From Haliclystus octoradiatus (taxonomy: Eukaryota > Cnidaria > Staurozoa > Stauromedusae > Haliclystidae): a DNA stretch of 64,000 nucleotides. Positions 55,301-64,000 of this stretch are shown in pieces (within the stretch, counting starts at the first letter, position 1; each line of letters opens with the position of its first letter). The stretch is from NCBI GenBank assembly GCA_916610825.1, contig OU744450.1:9754261-9818260 (forward strand), written 5' to 3'. Both the position numbers and the translations under genes were made by a program. The notes beneath the pieces were generated by a model, which saw nothing but the letters and a program-made list of their open reading frames with translations, did no database searches and was not told where the DNA came from.

Positions 55301-56152
55301 AAATGATCAAAACTTGCTACTATGAATGAAAAGTTTCATGTTATTTATTTATCATATTGGAAATATAAAGATTCTCATCAGCAATCTATTTATATTCTAC
55401 AAACACTCAAGAGGTGTTGGATCAAATGTTTTAGAAATTACGAAATTTGTTAATAAAAATGAACTTTGACACCTCATGTTGACGCCTAAGCAGAACGATG
55501 ATGAAACATAATTATCACAATTTCATCAAATACATAGGTCTAGTATGTAATTACCGTTTGTTTTATCCAAAGCATCTTTCATCCCTTCTTGAACACCTTC
55601 CTTTACTTCCTCAAATACATCGAACATCCAATTTGCCGAACCTGAAAACATATAATTATTGTTTTATTACAAAGTATAAACTCGGTCAAGTGTGAACTAA
55701 CTAGCATAAATAAAGTGGATATCTGCCAAATTACATAAATATATACAATGAATTGTATGACTACGCTAAAGAAGCATAAATAGGAAACCACTTCCATCTG
55801 ATTTGTATTTACTGTATCGGGTTTAAAGCGACGAAGGGATGTGTCGGAATGTTTTGGCATAATCATAGGCCACGCATAAAATGATGAGACAAATGAACTA
55901 AAGTGAATCGTCTTAAAACACTTAATTGTTACTATTTTGAAGTATACTTCAAGTAGATTCAATAAAATGTAGCACACAGTGACAATTTACTTGGCAGGAC
56001 TGGCCAGGGGTTTGAAACAACCACTTCTTATGCAGTATAGAAAAGTCAACGTTCTCAACGATATGTAAACTCAACGAGTGAGGGAATAGCCCAATAAACT
56101 TACCAAGTTGAATGACAAGTAAACAGCCAAATAATGTAACTAAGAGCCTCAT
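49353..56152 (-). CDS. Secreted histidine-rich, Glu/Lys-rich protein of unknown family, 6 exons, 522 aa
   Basis: Exons: 56152-56104, 55641-55555, 53556-53439, 52509-52430, 51847-51400, 50139-49353 (TAA). Phases 1,1,2,1,2 all agree. Residues 1-19 (MRLLVTLFGCLLVIQLGSA) look like a signal peptide. Amphipathic Trp-led helices follow: NWMFDVFEEVKEGVQ (exon 2), NWKKLSNKVKDIFNEVK (exon 3) and SWNKIHKHVKSVIKEIK (exon 5). Exons 4 and 6 both open with an LHR-x-x-W motif: HLHRFKWGEKD and PLHRMDWNEHR. About residues 148-188 hold roughly 23 His in HHGK/HHGRH runs. The C-terminal 200 residues are Glu/Lys-rich and probably coiled coil, with no Cys. There is no TM segment. I do not recognise the family. Extracellular metal binding or an antimicrobial-precursor role would be guesses. 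Confidence 0.82.
50199..50298. repeat. Minisatellite of ggttcatcatcatcatttatt units
   Basis: Four to five imperfect units of (TCA)n plus TTTATTGG or TTCATTGG, starting about 60 bp upstream of the last exon of the histidine-rich gene, in its intron. In the minus strand it reads as Asp-Asp-Asp-Glu-Pro repeats in the frame of the exon. However, the intervening sequence has a normal acceptor, so I treat it as intronic. Confidence 0.8.
51045..51257. mobile_element. hAT-type MITE, 'CAGGGTCCGACAAA' family, copy 4
   Basis: 213 bp with CAGGGTCCGACAAAGTC and TTTTGTCGGACCCTG ends, and a perfect 8-bp target duplication gccatgga (51037-51044 and 51258-51265). Best-preserved member of the family, in an intron of the histidine-rich gene. 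Confidence 0.92.
51400..51847 (-). CDS. Exon 5 of the histidine-rich secreted protein (His-repeat exon)
   Basis: It encodes an acidic lead-in (VPEVDEESGLEVEG), the His/Gly/Lys repeat, an NET sequon, and two Trp-led helices (SWQSIVKHIQ and SWNKIHKHVK). The donor is AAA AA|GTAAGT. If the intron is retained, the very next codon is TAA, giving a short form ending EAKK. Confidence 0.85.
51961..52184. mobile_element. hAT-type MITE, 'CAGGGTCCGACAAA' family, copy 5
   Basis: Left end gaggttcagacaaaacc, right end ctttgtcagaccctg, perfect 8-bp target duplication tctacgta (51953-51960 and 52185-52192). Its interior resembles copy 4. Only about 700 bp separate it from copy 4. Confidence 0.88.
52818..53340. 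repeat. Irregular tandem repeat, ~75-90-bp units
   Basis: Repeated blocks of the form 'taaatcccaccaatgttagc', 'aaaataaaaagcca', a C/A-rich stretch and 'cattg..agtgat' at about 53125-53210, 53215-53295 and 53296-53335. Related 'atcctaccaatttggc' and 'gtaggatt' words extend left to 52818, partly inverted. Possibly a mobile element with internal repeats; its ends are not defined. Confidence 0.55.
54326..54510. mobile_element. pogo/Tigger-type MITE 'CAGTGYAACCCGCTTAAGTG'
   Basis: 185 bp. The terminal 20-mers match 19/20 when inverted and are flanked by TA on both sides. Internal tggataa/ttcggata steps are also mirrored. A degenerate relative occupies about 54095-54200. Confidence 0.85.
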
Positions 56153-56851
56153 GACGAAAATAGCTCTTCAAAATTAGTAGTCTTCACTTTAGTATATCCC
56201 TCTACTGCAACAGTTACTCAAAAAGAATCTCCTGAGATAAGTCAGCGCACTTTTATGATGGCGCAGCAACTTGTAAATTGATGAAATTGAAAATTGTCTG
56301 TTTGAGATGACCGGAAATTACCTTCTGAAAAGAAAATGGAAATGACTTAAATAACAAACCGGGGGACAGTATATTCAATGAATAAAGAAAGGCTAATATT
56401 TTTGCATTGAAAAAGTTTATTAAAAATACTTAATAGCAACTTTCAATAAAGAAAAAGTTTACACATTCCAGTTTTCATTATTTAATGGTTTAATTTTTGG
56501 TAATTAAATCTCATTTTTATGAAACAATCGAAGCAGATTCGTATTTTATTACACCCGTACTTTTAAAGAAGATTGTCTGTAACCGGACAATTGGAGTGAC
56601 GTCATATCTTCGATATATTTCATTTTCATAAATTCATTTTTTAGGGAAAACAGAATGACAAGTACCGTATTTTTAGACGTATTTTACGAATTGCGCGTTT
56701 GACTTAATTTGATCAAATTTTTGCAAAAATGACAAAAATGATCAGGAAAACATGTTTAACAAAGTGCAAGGACGTGTTAAAGTTTTACAAATTATTTTTT
56801 ATATTTTCAAAAAAGATTATAAAGACTATAAAGTATTATAAATTGTTCCCT

Positions 56852-56853
<2 letters not shown>

Positions 56854-56884
<31 letters not shown>
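56854..56884. repeat. (TCA)n microsatellite
   Basis: About ten uninterrupted trinucleotide units. Confidence 0.9.
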
Positions 56885-56886
<2 letters not shown>

Positions 56887-57517
56887 TCCACAACCGTAAA
56901 CCTGGGGGCATGTTACACCCTTCCAATAAAAATTTTCAACCCATATTTCGGGCAACTTTGAGACGAAATATCGCAAAATCAAACAAAATTGGCAAAAACC
57001 CTCCCAGTGATGCTGTTCCCATAATGTCTAACCTGTCATAACACCCATTTTCGAACCTGCCAGTCATCAATGATGGACATCCAAAGCAGGTATAAAAAGC
57101 TTCCTTGATTGGTGCAACTGTCAGTATTGATCACATACATATAGATGTTCACTGAGAAATGTATATAGGCTACATGTAGAAAATTACACAAAAATAACCA
57201 TGCTCTTGAAATCAAGTGGAATGAATGGATGATATTAGGATATCGATAATAATGTATTGGGGTGTACTAATACCGTAACACGGACATAGACTTAAAACTG
57301 ATTTTTTCTTATAAAATTGTAACAATTACCTATTTCATTGTTTATTGATGTAGAACATAGATAGACCAAACATATTTAAAACGTCTAATGTTTTCAAATT
57401 TGTTGGCCTCTGGCGCAGGTTAAGAATGACCCTGACATGACATGTGGTGTCCATCACACTCCATCACATAGAATGTGCAATGCAGTATGACAAAATTGAT
57501 TAAAAATTTCTTTTTTT

Positions 57518-57523
57518 TTTATT
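57518..57523 (-). terminator. Candidate polyadenylation signal of the VEGF-like gene
   Basis: AATAAA on the minus strand about 350 nt downstream of the stop codon at 57870-57872. Positional inference. Confidence 0.4.
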
Positions 57524-57869
57524 AATTCATAGCTATAATCACTATTTAAGTATATAAGTAGCAACATAAAATAATATTTAATTATAATTTAAGTAATAAT
57601 AATTTATAAAGAATTGAGTAAAATATATATATATATATGTTCTGTCTTTGTCTACAAATAATTCATTCATTTTGTAAAATTGAAAGATTCCAGCATTCGT
57701 CCTAGATATTTAAAAATATTAAAAATTCTGAAGTAGAAGTGAAATTTGAACTAAACTGACATAGCTGAAATATGATATGTTTCATATAGTATTAAATAAG
57801 ATAATTAATATCATACACTATGCAGTTTATATTCTGTCAAGAACCACCATGATGAATTAAATATGTTTT

Positions 57870-57952
57870 TCAGGTGGACACAGGGCGATTAATTAAAGGT
57901 GTTTTATCATTGTAACTGTGAGGTACAGTCTTTGCAGGGGAACTCCTGTGAT
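57870..57952 (-). CDS. Cytoplasmic-tail exon of the VEGF-like gene
   Basis: After gattccattgcag the exon continues the TM exon in phase 1 and gives NHRSSPAKTVPHSYNDK and TPLINRPVST before TGA. It is Ser/Thr/Lys-rich and non-hydrophobic, as expected of a cytoplasmic tail. The short length and lack of homology make it the least certain exon. Confidence 0.65.
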
Positions 57953-60900
57953 CTGCAATGGAATCAAATATTGTTATAATAATAAATTACAAAGATGTTG
58001 GGTGTTGGCAAGCATTGTAGATGACTTTGGAATGTCGCTACTGGTCATTGCTATGACTTGCTTTAATAACACATGAACTATATCCATTTGACAACTATAC
58101 GACAGTACTCGAAGCTATAGAGCCTTATAGTGATAATGTTTGGGTTTTTGAAAATTCATGTTAAGATTATAGGACGTCTCTTCAAAACGCAGATTAATAA
58201 AGTAGAATAATTAGCTGGGTAAGTATCAGTTTTTGACCTTAAAGGTAGAAACGCATTTCTTCTTACAAATCATTATATTTATGGCTCTGCAATGTCACGT
58301 CAACTTCAATTTTTATGGTCTCAAACACAACCCCTGCGAAAAACAGTGCAAGAGTTCATGAATGTAAAACAGAACCAATGTTCACGAACTGTTCATCAAA
58401 TGTTGATGAACTGTTCATAAACAGTTCATGGGACTTCACATAGACTTTCAAGAACATTTAGGGCCACTTAATGTCCATGAACTCTTCATGAACTGTGCAT
58501 GAGCTGTTCATTAACTCCTGAATTGTGTTCGCAGGCGGACACAACAATAATGTCAAAGTTAATAGGAATGCATATAACAGTATCACAGTGTTGCAATATC
58601 TACATTCCATTGCAAAACCTCTATATCCAAAGCAAAGAAAGTTCATCTGTTCATGAACAGTTCATGAACATTATTGGGGGCCATAAACAGTTAATGATTA
58701 ATTCATGTCCAGCTCAGTAACTAGTTTATTACAGTAATGCAAAATTGACCAAATTTCATAGACACTTTGTGAACATTCCATGAACTGTTCATAAAAAGTT
58801 TTTGAAAATTGGACAATTTCAAGTTCATGAACTTGTCAGCGTTAACTTTTTCACAGGGGGATAGATGTAGGCAAAATAAAAATACTAAGTATCATAATCT
58901 TAGAGTCATATAGCTCTGGTATTAAACTAACATGTGTGTTTGTATATTTGTAATCACTCACATTTATGTAAATTGAAATTCTTATTAATAGTCGTTAATC
59001 ACATAACCTGTCGCAAAAGAAAGGAAGCGTTGCAGCTATACTGAGATTTGAAGGTCTCCATGACACTAATGAGATGGCAAATTTAAATGATGCAATACGA
59101 ATAGCCAAGTCACTAAGCTGAGTCAATTACGATGGTAACAACTGGTAACATGCTGGCCAGAACTAACAAAAGGTTACAGGCAACATACTGATTTGCCTAC
59201 AATAAATTATGATGACTCAAAATGGAGATGGGTCATGAATCATGATTGACAGATTTACTCAATGTGATATCCAGTTAAGACATGAAAATCCACAGCATTC
59301 CATGGCAACCACTAAAATGATATAGATATTTGTTGCTATGGATGGTATAGCCCTATACCAAACAGTTTTAATAGCTAGAACATGTGTTTTGAAAATGGAG
59401 ATTTTAGCAGCAACAAATTTAATATCCTTTCAGAACATCAAACTTACTCTGTAATTAAAATATTCAACTAACAAAATACGAAAACAATAACAGCATGGGA
59501 TTATTTCTGCAATATCTACTTTTAAATTTACGCTATTTTCATTTTATGTGTGTAGTATTTGGAGCAGGAATTCACAATGCTGTTTTAGATGCAATTAACT
59601 TGAAATACATATCAATGGACTCGTCATTAATCAGAGGGATACATGGCCAGTTTCATTTTTTAAATAGATACATAATCTAAGTTGAGCAAACTCAATGAAA
59701 ACTGTTTCCTTTTTCAACAACAATCGTGTTTGAAGTGCTATTTAAACAGCTTCGAACTTGAATGACTTTCTATTATCTCGAAAAGACACAACAGTACAAT
59801 CCTTTGTGTTTTGACTTAAAATATAATTTGTGTATTGACATCGTAATAATTCTCAGAATGGAAATTAAAATAATCAGAAATTATTATTTGAAAATGATAT
59901 GGAATAGAATGTTATCAAATTTGTTAACAAAACCATGTTATGGAAATTGAAATAGCCTACAATTACACGAAGATAAATATTAAACAAATAAATTAAAATT
60001 TAGAGGAAAGTACATACTGTTAATAACAAAGTAAGATGTAAAGAAATAATGAATAGTTTCCCATTCTATTCTTTTGCAGAAGTCAATTGAATCAAATGTT
60101 GAATAACCACGTTATGAATAATGAATAATCATTGAAAATTTTCCAGACTCAGAATTTAATTTAAACAAACCCCTGAAAAATTGTTACCTTACAATTTTAT
60201 GCAGTACTGTTTAAAGGATTTTTGGGGATATGGCTACGACTTCCACGTGCTTTGGGATAAACTAAATAGTACCTAATTTGGTAAATAAAATGCTGTGCGT
60301 TCCAATTTTCTCTTCTAAACTTTCTGCTTCTTTTAACAGCAAAAATTGAAATGGAATATTTTCTCAATTAACTATGGCTTTGACCTGTTTTTGTACATAG
60401 ATTTCTTCATGCAATTATTTTGAACCAGCGAAGTCAGATGATTCAAAGCACAATACAACCATGCATTTGCATGCAACTCGAAATCTAGTGTTACATAACG
60501 GTCTCTTTAGAACACATGAAAATGTAAATTTTAGTTTCACTATCTTAGATCATCATAATATCTTGGTATGCCATAATGAAGAACAGTTTCAAATTCATTC
60601 CTCAGCAAACTGCAGTACAGTTAATGAACAATTAAATTAAATTTCCATGGACTGTTCACTTTCAGTGTTTATAAACATTTTATGAATGACAAGGAAATGA
60701 TTTTGAACAATTCATAAAAACAGGCCAATAAATATTCATGACTCCTCCTTCCAAGTATTAGTATATAGTTCATTCTGGAAGAAAATATTTTACATACAGA
60801 TTTCAGATTTCTGAAACACTGTCAAATTTCATGTACTTAGGTAACCCGTTTACAGAAAAAACAACTTGGCTAAAGTTAACAAATCCACATCATTTAAGTG

Positions 60901-63422
60901 TAATTCGCTGAATGTAAGATATGTAAGTAAGCCTAATTATATAGATTGAAAATAGACCAAATAAAACAATATAAGTGCATCGCAATGTGCAACCTACGTT
61001 GGTGATGGCATTAAAAACTTTCTTTGAAGGATGCTGTGTTGCTTTGTCCTACAACTAAAATGGATTTCAACGAATACAAATTTTAACATCAAAGGAAATT
61101 AGCTGTTTTGAAGTGGTTGCGTTTTGTGTTAATTGAAAATGATTTGTGACAGGTTAGTGGTTAAATTGAACAAAAAAATTTTTTATGTATATAGGCCTAC
61201 AGTATATGAGTGGAGTGACGTGTCAAGTGTGTGTCGTGTGTGCGTAAAAGCATTTTGAAAATATTTAAGAGCTTGAAAATAATATTAATCTACATGGAGA
61301 CCAAAATTACATTACTAATTACTACCTACGACTTAATAATTTTAAACTATTGCCACAGTGCCTCAAGGTTTTGAACAACAGGTGATGTCCTATTAAAAAG
61401 CTAAGAATCTGAGAATAAATCTGCATCACTTACTCTGGGTCACCCTTTCGTCTTTTCTCCTACAACAGCACGTGGACAACACATAGATCAGGCCTGTTTT
61501 CTTTGTTAATAAGAAGCAATCAAATGCCAAAACACAGAATGATATCAAGCAAATAAGGATAACAACAGCAGCCCATTTAGTTGGTAACATAGTACAATCA
61601 CCTACAATTATAAAGAATGCAAAAAGTTACATAAAAGTTGAATTAAAAAAAAATGTTGCAGCTTTTCCTGTTGAAGGCCTAATAATTAGAATATTACAAA
61701 AGGGTGTTTTCATGTTGTGTTTCCGTGCCATGTGAAACATTTCACGAGTAATCAATAGTTCATGTAAAACCGAGTCATGAACGTGAAATTTCCCACACTT
61801 TCATTACACTTCAACGAACTGTTTGTGAAACGCTCATGGATGATTGGGCAATTTTACTTCAATGAACTCATAAACTTTTTACACAGTGGTTATCTTAAAG
61901 GAGCAAAAATGACCGGCAGGCGCTACGCACTTACGGTCACGTGCATGTTTATTGTTTATAACACAATGTTCATTGTTGACATGAATTTACAACAAATTAG
62001 GCCTGCGTATAACAATAGTTTCAAAGCGAGACGGTTGAATTACGTTAAGCATAAATTCAACTTGAGCTCGCAGCGGTCGCCGGTCAATTGCCCCTTTAAG
62101 GACTGTAATGCTACAGAAATAGTCAATAGAAATCCAACATCGATGAATTTAAAAAATTCCAACACAAAAATTGACAATGTTGATCCATGACAGTTGTCCA
62201 GATGTTACATCAACATCTCCCATGTAGGGCCTACTTTTTTGATTTTTCTTGTAATTGCATTAAATCTTTAATATGTTCTCATTACCCTTAAGTAGGGAAA
62301 ACAGTCCATGGACTTGCAAGGCTGAATGTTTCAAAAACAGCTACAGTGAAACCTGTATATAACAGCCAGCTATGAGAGGTAGATAAACTGACCACTATAG
62401 GCAGGTGGCCCTTATTCACAGGGTTGATTCAATAGAAAATGCTATTTTAGACATATTAAGAGTGACCACTATAGACAGGTGGCCAATGTATAGAGCTGAC
62501 CATTATAACAGGTTTGACTGTACATTGATAAAAAGGGCAATTTGAAATTACTTAAAATTGTGAAGTTGATGCTTTCATACATTGGTCATTAACAATTACA
62601 ATAAACTGCTCTCAGGGTATCCAACCATGTAAATATTCATGAGAAAATGTTCGGGAATAAATCTTTGCAGACCAGATATACCCATTTTATTTCAAACAGG
62701 TTATGGAATTTTGACCAGTTCCTGCATGAACACTTCACAAAAAGTTCATGAACATTTTATAAACAATAATAGAAAGTTGAAGAATGTGAATTAAATGTGA
62801 CTTTTCATTATATAATTAATCATTTTTCTTTTTTCATAAGGTACAACTAACATACCATGTAAGCCACTATATGATTTTGCAGCACTGTAACATCGGCAAT
62901 CATCTTCATGTAAAATCTTTCCTTTTCTATTACATCTTTTATAATATCTATTTCGACATTCACAGGTACATGCAGTAGCATTAAAATCTTGTTTCTCAAT
63001 ACATATTGTTTTACATTCGCATGCACATGTATAAGGATTCCAATCGTAATTGGCTGGACAAGCATGTTCTGTAACGTCACGCTTACATTTACATGTACAG
63101 TCTGTTTCATCCCAATATTGCGTCAAAGAGTCACATACCGATGCGTCGTATACACATTGACACTGGCATGAAGTATCATTTCTTAACGTAATAGTTTTAT
63201 TTTGAAATGTTAATTGATCAAATACATTCAAAGAAACATTCTCTGTTATATTTGGCATGCAACGTTTTGTTTCTGGTGATAGGTTTCCACATGCACCATT
63301 ACACCGATGCAATGAAACTATTAAAGGGAAATAATTGTATCCGGGGTTATCAACTGCTATTAATGTTGCTCTTGATTGGCATTCTTCATTTGGTAAATTT
63401 ACTGGATCACCGTCTACTTTCT
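57870..63422 (-). CDS. PDGF/VEGF-family growth factor with Cys-rich repeats and a membrane anchor (5' end outside window)
   Basis: Three exons: 63422-62856, 61601-61434 and 57952-57870 (TGA), joined in phase 1 both times. Exon one holds a nearly whole cystine-knot domain: EECQSRATLIAV, VSLHRCNGACGN, KRCMPN, and TSCQCQC. Three to four repeats of C-x(10-11)-C-x-C-x-C follow (CPANYDWNPYTCACEC, CIEKQDFNATACTCEC), like the silk-homology tail of VEGF-C/D. Five N-glycosylation sequons are present. Exon two encodes a hydrophobic segment (AAVVILICLISFCVLAF) and a basic, Cys-rich juxtamembrane stretch (STCCCRRK). Exon three encodes a short tail ending PLINRPVST. The signal peptide is expected upstream of 63423. 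Members are dimeric ligands for VEGFR/PDGFR-type kinases; a membrane anchor is not usual. The two interchain cysteines are replaced by I and A. Pairing of exon one with the TM exon needs a transcript to confirm. Confidence 0.82.
58329..58540. mobile_element. GTTCATGAAC palindromic element, full length
   Basis: From acccctgcgaaaaacagtgc to ctcctgaattgtgttcgcag, with mirrored arms. In an intron of the VEGF-like gene. Confidence 0.78.
58640..58862. mobile_element. GTTCATGAAC palindromic element, second adjacent copy
   Basis: ctgttcatgaacagttcatg, a ggggccataaac step, gttcataaaaagtttttg and a right end ttttcacaggggg. It lies 100 bp from the previous copy. Confidence 0.7.
59285..59370 (+). repeat. 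SINE body copy
   Basis: ccatggcaaccactaaaatg, gttgctatggatggta and ccaaacagttttaat match the minus-strand body at 41640-41740. No clear tRNA head is visible here. Confidence 0.6.
60605..60755. repeat. GTTCATGAAC palindromic element, degenerate
   Basis: gcagtacagttaatgaacaa, ccatggactgttcac, aataaatattcatgactcct. Weak but ordered like the family. Confidence 0.5.
61434..61601 (-). CDS. Transmembrane exon of the VEGF-like gene
   Basis: Acceptor ataattgtag|GTGATTG; donor CCCAGA|GTAAGT. The exon starts GDCTMLPTKW, followed by about 20 uninterrupted non-polar residues, then DCFLLTKKTG and STCCCRRKDERVTQ. Length (168 nt) and phases (1 in, 1 out) fit both neighbours. The order luminal-TM-basic matches a type I membrane protein. 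The CCC next to the membrane could be palmitoylated (inference). Intron retention would end the protein at TQSK. Confidence 0.75.
61735..61885. repeat. GTTCATGAAC palindromic element, short variant
   Basis: tcacgagtaatcaatagttc, gtgaaatttcccacactttc, cacttcaacgaactgtttgt and a right part tcaatgaactcataaacttt. Same variant as the copy at 45635. Confidence 0.55.
61899..62095. mobile_element. TTAA-flanked (piggyBac-type) MITE, copy B
   Basis: 197 bp, flanked by TTAA (61895-61898 and 62096-62099). Left AGGAGCAAAAATGACCGGCA, right (inverted) AGGGGCAATTGACCGGCGAC. It is the reverse-complement counterpart of copy A at 19362. Confidence 0.88.
62344..62520. mobile_element. pogo/Tigger-like MITE 'CAGTGAAACCTGT', copy 3
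   Basis: TA-flanked, CAGTGAAACCTGT to aacaggtttgactg, highly similar to the copies at 7404 and 29736 and in the same orientation. Confidence 0.78.
62856..63422 (-). CDS. Cystine-knot and Cys-repeat exon of the VEGF-like gene
   Basis: A 567-nt exon (acceptor tctattttag; donor TTACATG|GTATGT). It carries six of the eight usual PDGF/VEGF core cysteines: EEC, HRC, GAC, KRC, TSC and CQC. It then carries the C-x-C-x-C repeats. Within the core, the positions equivalent to VEGF-A C51 and C60 are not Cys. Reading past the donor stays open for a few codons, giving a false longer ORF to 62791. Confidence 0.88.
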
Positions 63423-64000
63423 CTAAAATAGAAAAGGATAATATGTCATTGAATTATTAGGGCTACTGACTAAATAAAGATATAACATAATTTATTTTGT
63501 CATTTATTTGATTTTTACACTTGAGCGCAGCCAACTTGTTATACGACATTATCATCATAAAAAATTGGAGTTCGACTTATATGCGCACCAATATGGTAAA
63601 GCTTATTTCTACTAGCTATTAAACATAGATTTACAATGTCAAATTATCTCCTGACACAGGCCTATCATAATTTATTCCTGTTACTTCTGAATTTTGAAAT
63701 ACGTCAACACTTGTTCCCCTATTTCTGTATTTTTAAATCAGGATACCATCATTGGTTACAGTATAGCATTAATGATCAACAGTTATTGATCAAACGCAAG
63801 GTGAGGCAAGGTCATTATGCCGATATTCATTAAGCTACCATCAATAACTGTTTTAGTCAATGACCAACTGGTGGTCAATTTTGTAAATATAAAATCATAA
63901 CATGAATTTTAATGCATTGGCATCAAAAATGCAATTATCCGTTGCGTTATCATACTGGTAAGAAATCACGTAGCGGTCAATACAGCTATAAATTGGCCGC
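63423..64000 (-). other. 5' intron of the VEGF-like gene (partial)
   Basis: No exon seen; the signal-peptide exon must lie beyond the right edge. At 63808-63835 there is a ggtcattatgccgatattca word almost identical to one at 38155-38182, a small dispersed repeat. Confidence 0.5.

Larger units (their letters stand above)
56153..57869. other. Intergenic region between the VEGF-like gene and the histidine-rich gene
   Basis: Contains the presumed promoter of the histidine-rich gene (just right of 56152), an (ATC)n microsatellite (56854-56884), several AT-rich tracts and a candidate AATAAA on the minus strand (57518-57523) for the VEGF-like gene. Nothing else recognised. Confidence 0.5.

Noticed and set aside
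61777-62190. 137-codon ORF
   Set aside because: It spans a degenerate palindromic repeat and the TTAA-flanked MITE at 61899-62095. The residues follow from MITE sequence and no known domain is visible.
62791-62855. C-terminal extension of the VEGF-like exon (MLVVPYEKRKM...)
   Set aside because: A strong GTATGT donor at 62855-62850 and an in-phase TM exon downstream make this the start of an intron read through by the ORF caller.

Overview
This is nuclear DNA of an intron-rich, AT-rich animal. All genes are split by GT-AG introns, coding exons are small (several are 19-36 nt), and the introns are full of transposon debris. The housekeeping proteins are recognisable but quite diverged from vertebrate forms. 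That fits a fast-evolving invertebrate such as a tunicate, but the species and even the phylum are inference. Five protein-coding loci can be reconstructed, and exon phases agree at every junction used. Layout, left to right: (1) 288-2487 (+), the 3' part of a NIPSNAP1/2-type mitochondrial gene. (2) 3722-13473 (-), a complete seven-exon CLYBL (citramalyl-CoA lyase / malate synthase-like), tail-to-tail with NIPSNAP. (3) 14078-47701 (+), a complete 24-exon TRMT2A tRNA/RNA uracil-5-methyltransferase, 602 codons over 33.6 kb, head-to-head with CLYBL across a 604-bp gap that probably holds a shared promoter. (4) 49353-56152 (-), a six-exon gene for a secreted, histidine-rich and Glu/Lys-rich protein of 522 residues. 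I do not recognise its family. It appears to have arisen by tandem duplication of a two-exon unit. (5) 57870-63422 (-, 5' end outside the window), a PDGF/VEGF-family growth factor. It has a VEGF-C/D-like series of Cys-rich repeats, then a transmembrane exon and a short cytoplasmic tail, and it lacks both cysteines that normally form the interchain disulfides. The first three genes encode mitochondrial or RNA-modification functions and show no operon-like link beyond the shared CLYBL/TRMT2A promoter region. Genes 4 and 5 encode secreted or surface proteins and lie in the same orientation. The intervening DNA carries: two LINE reverse-transcriptase fragments plus one 5'-truncated LINE with an open ORF; an internally deleted Ty3/gypsy-type LTR element nested inside a terminal-inverted-repeat element; a hAT-like element containing another element with a 9-bp target duplication; at least four TTAA-flanked (piggyBac-type) elements; five short hAT-type MITEs with 8-bp target duplications; pogo/Tigger-like MITEs; a tRNA-derived SINE; and about twenty copies or pieces of a hairpin element built from the palindrome GTTCATGAAC. 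The most notable points are the membrane-anchored VEGF-like ligand, the exon-pair duplication in the histidine-rich gene, and a near-identical ~266-bp inverted repeat flanking TRMT2A exon 11.
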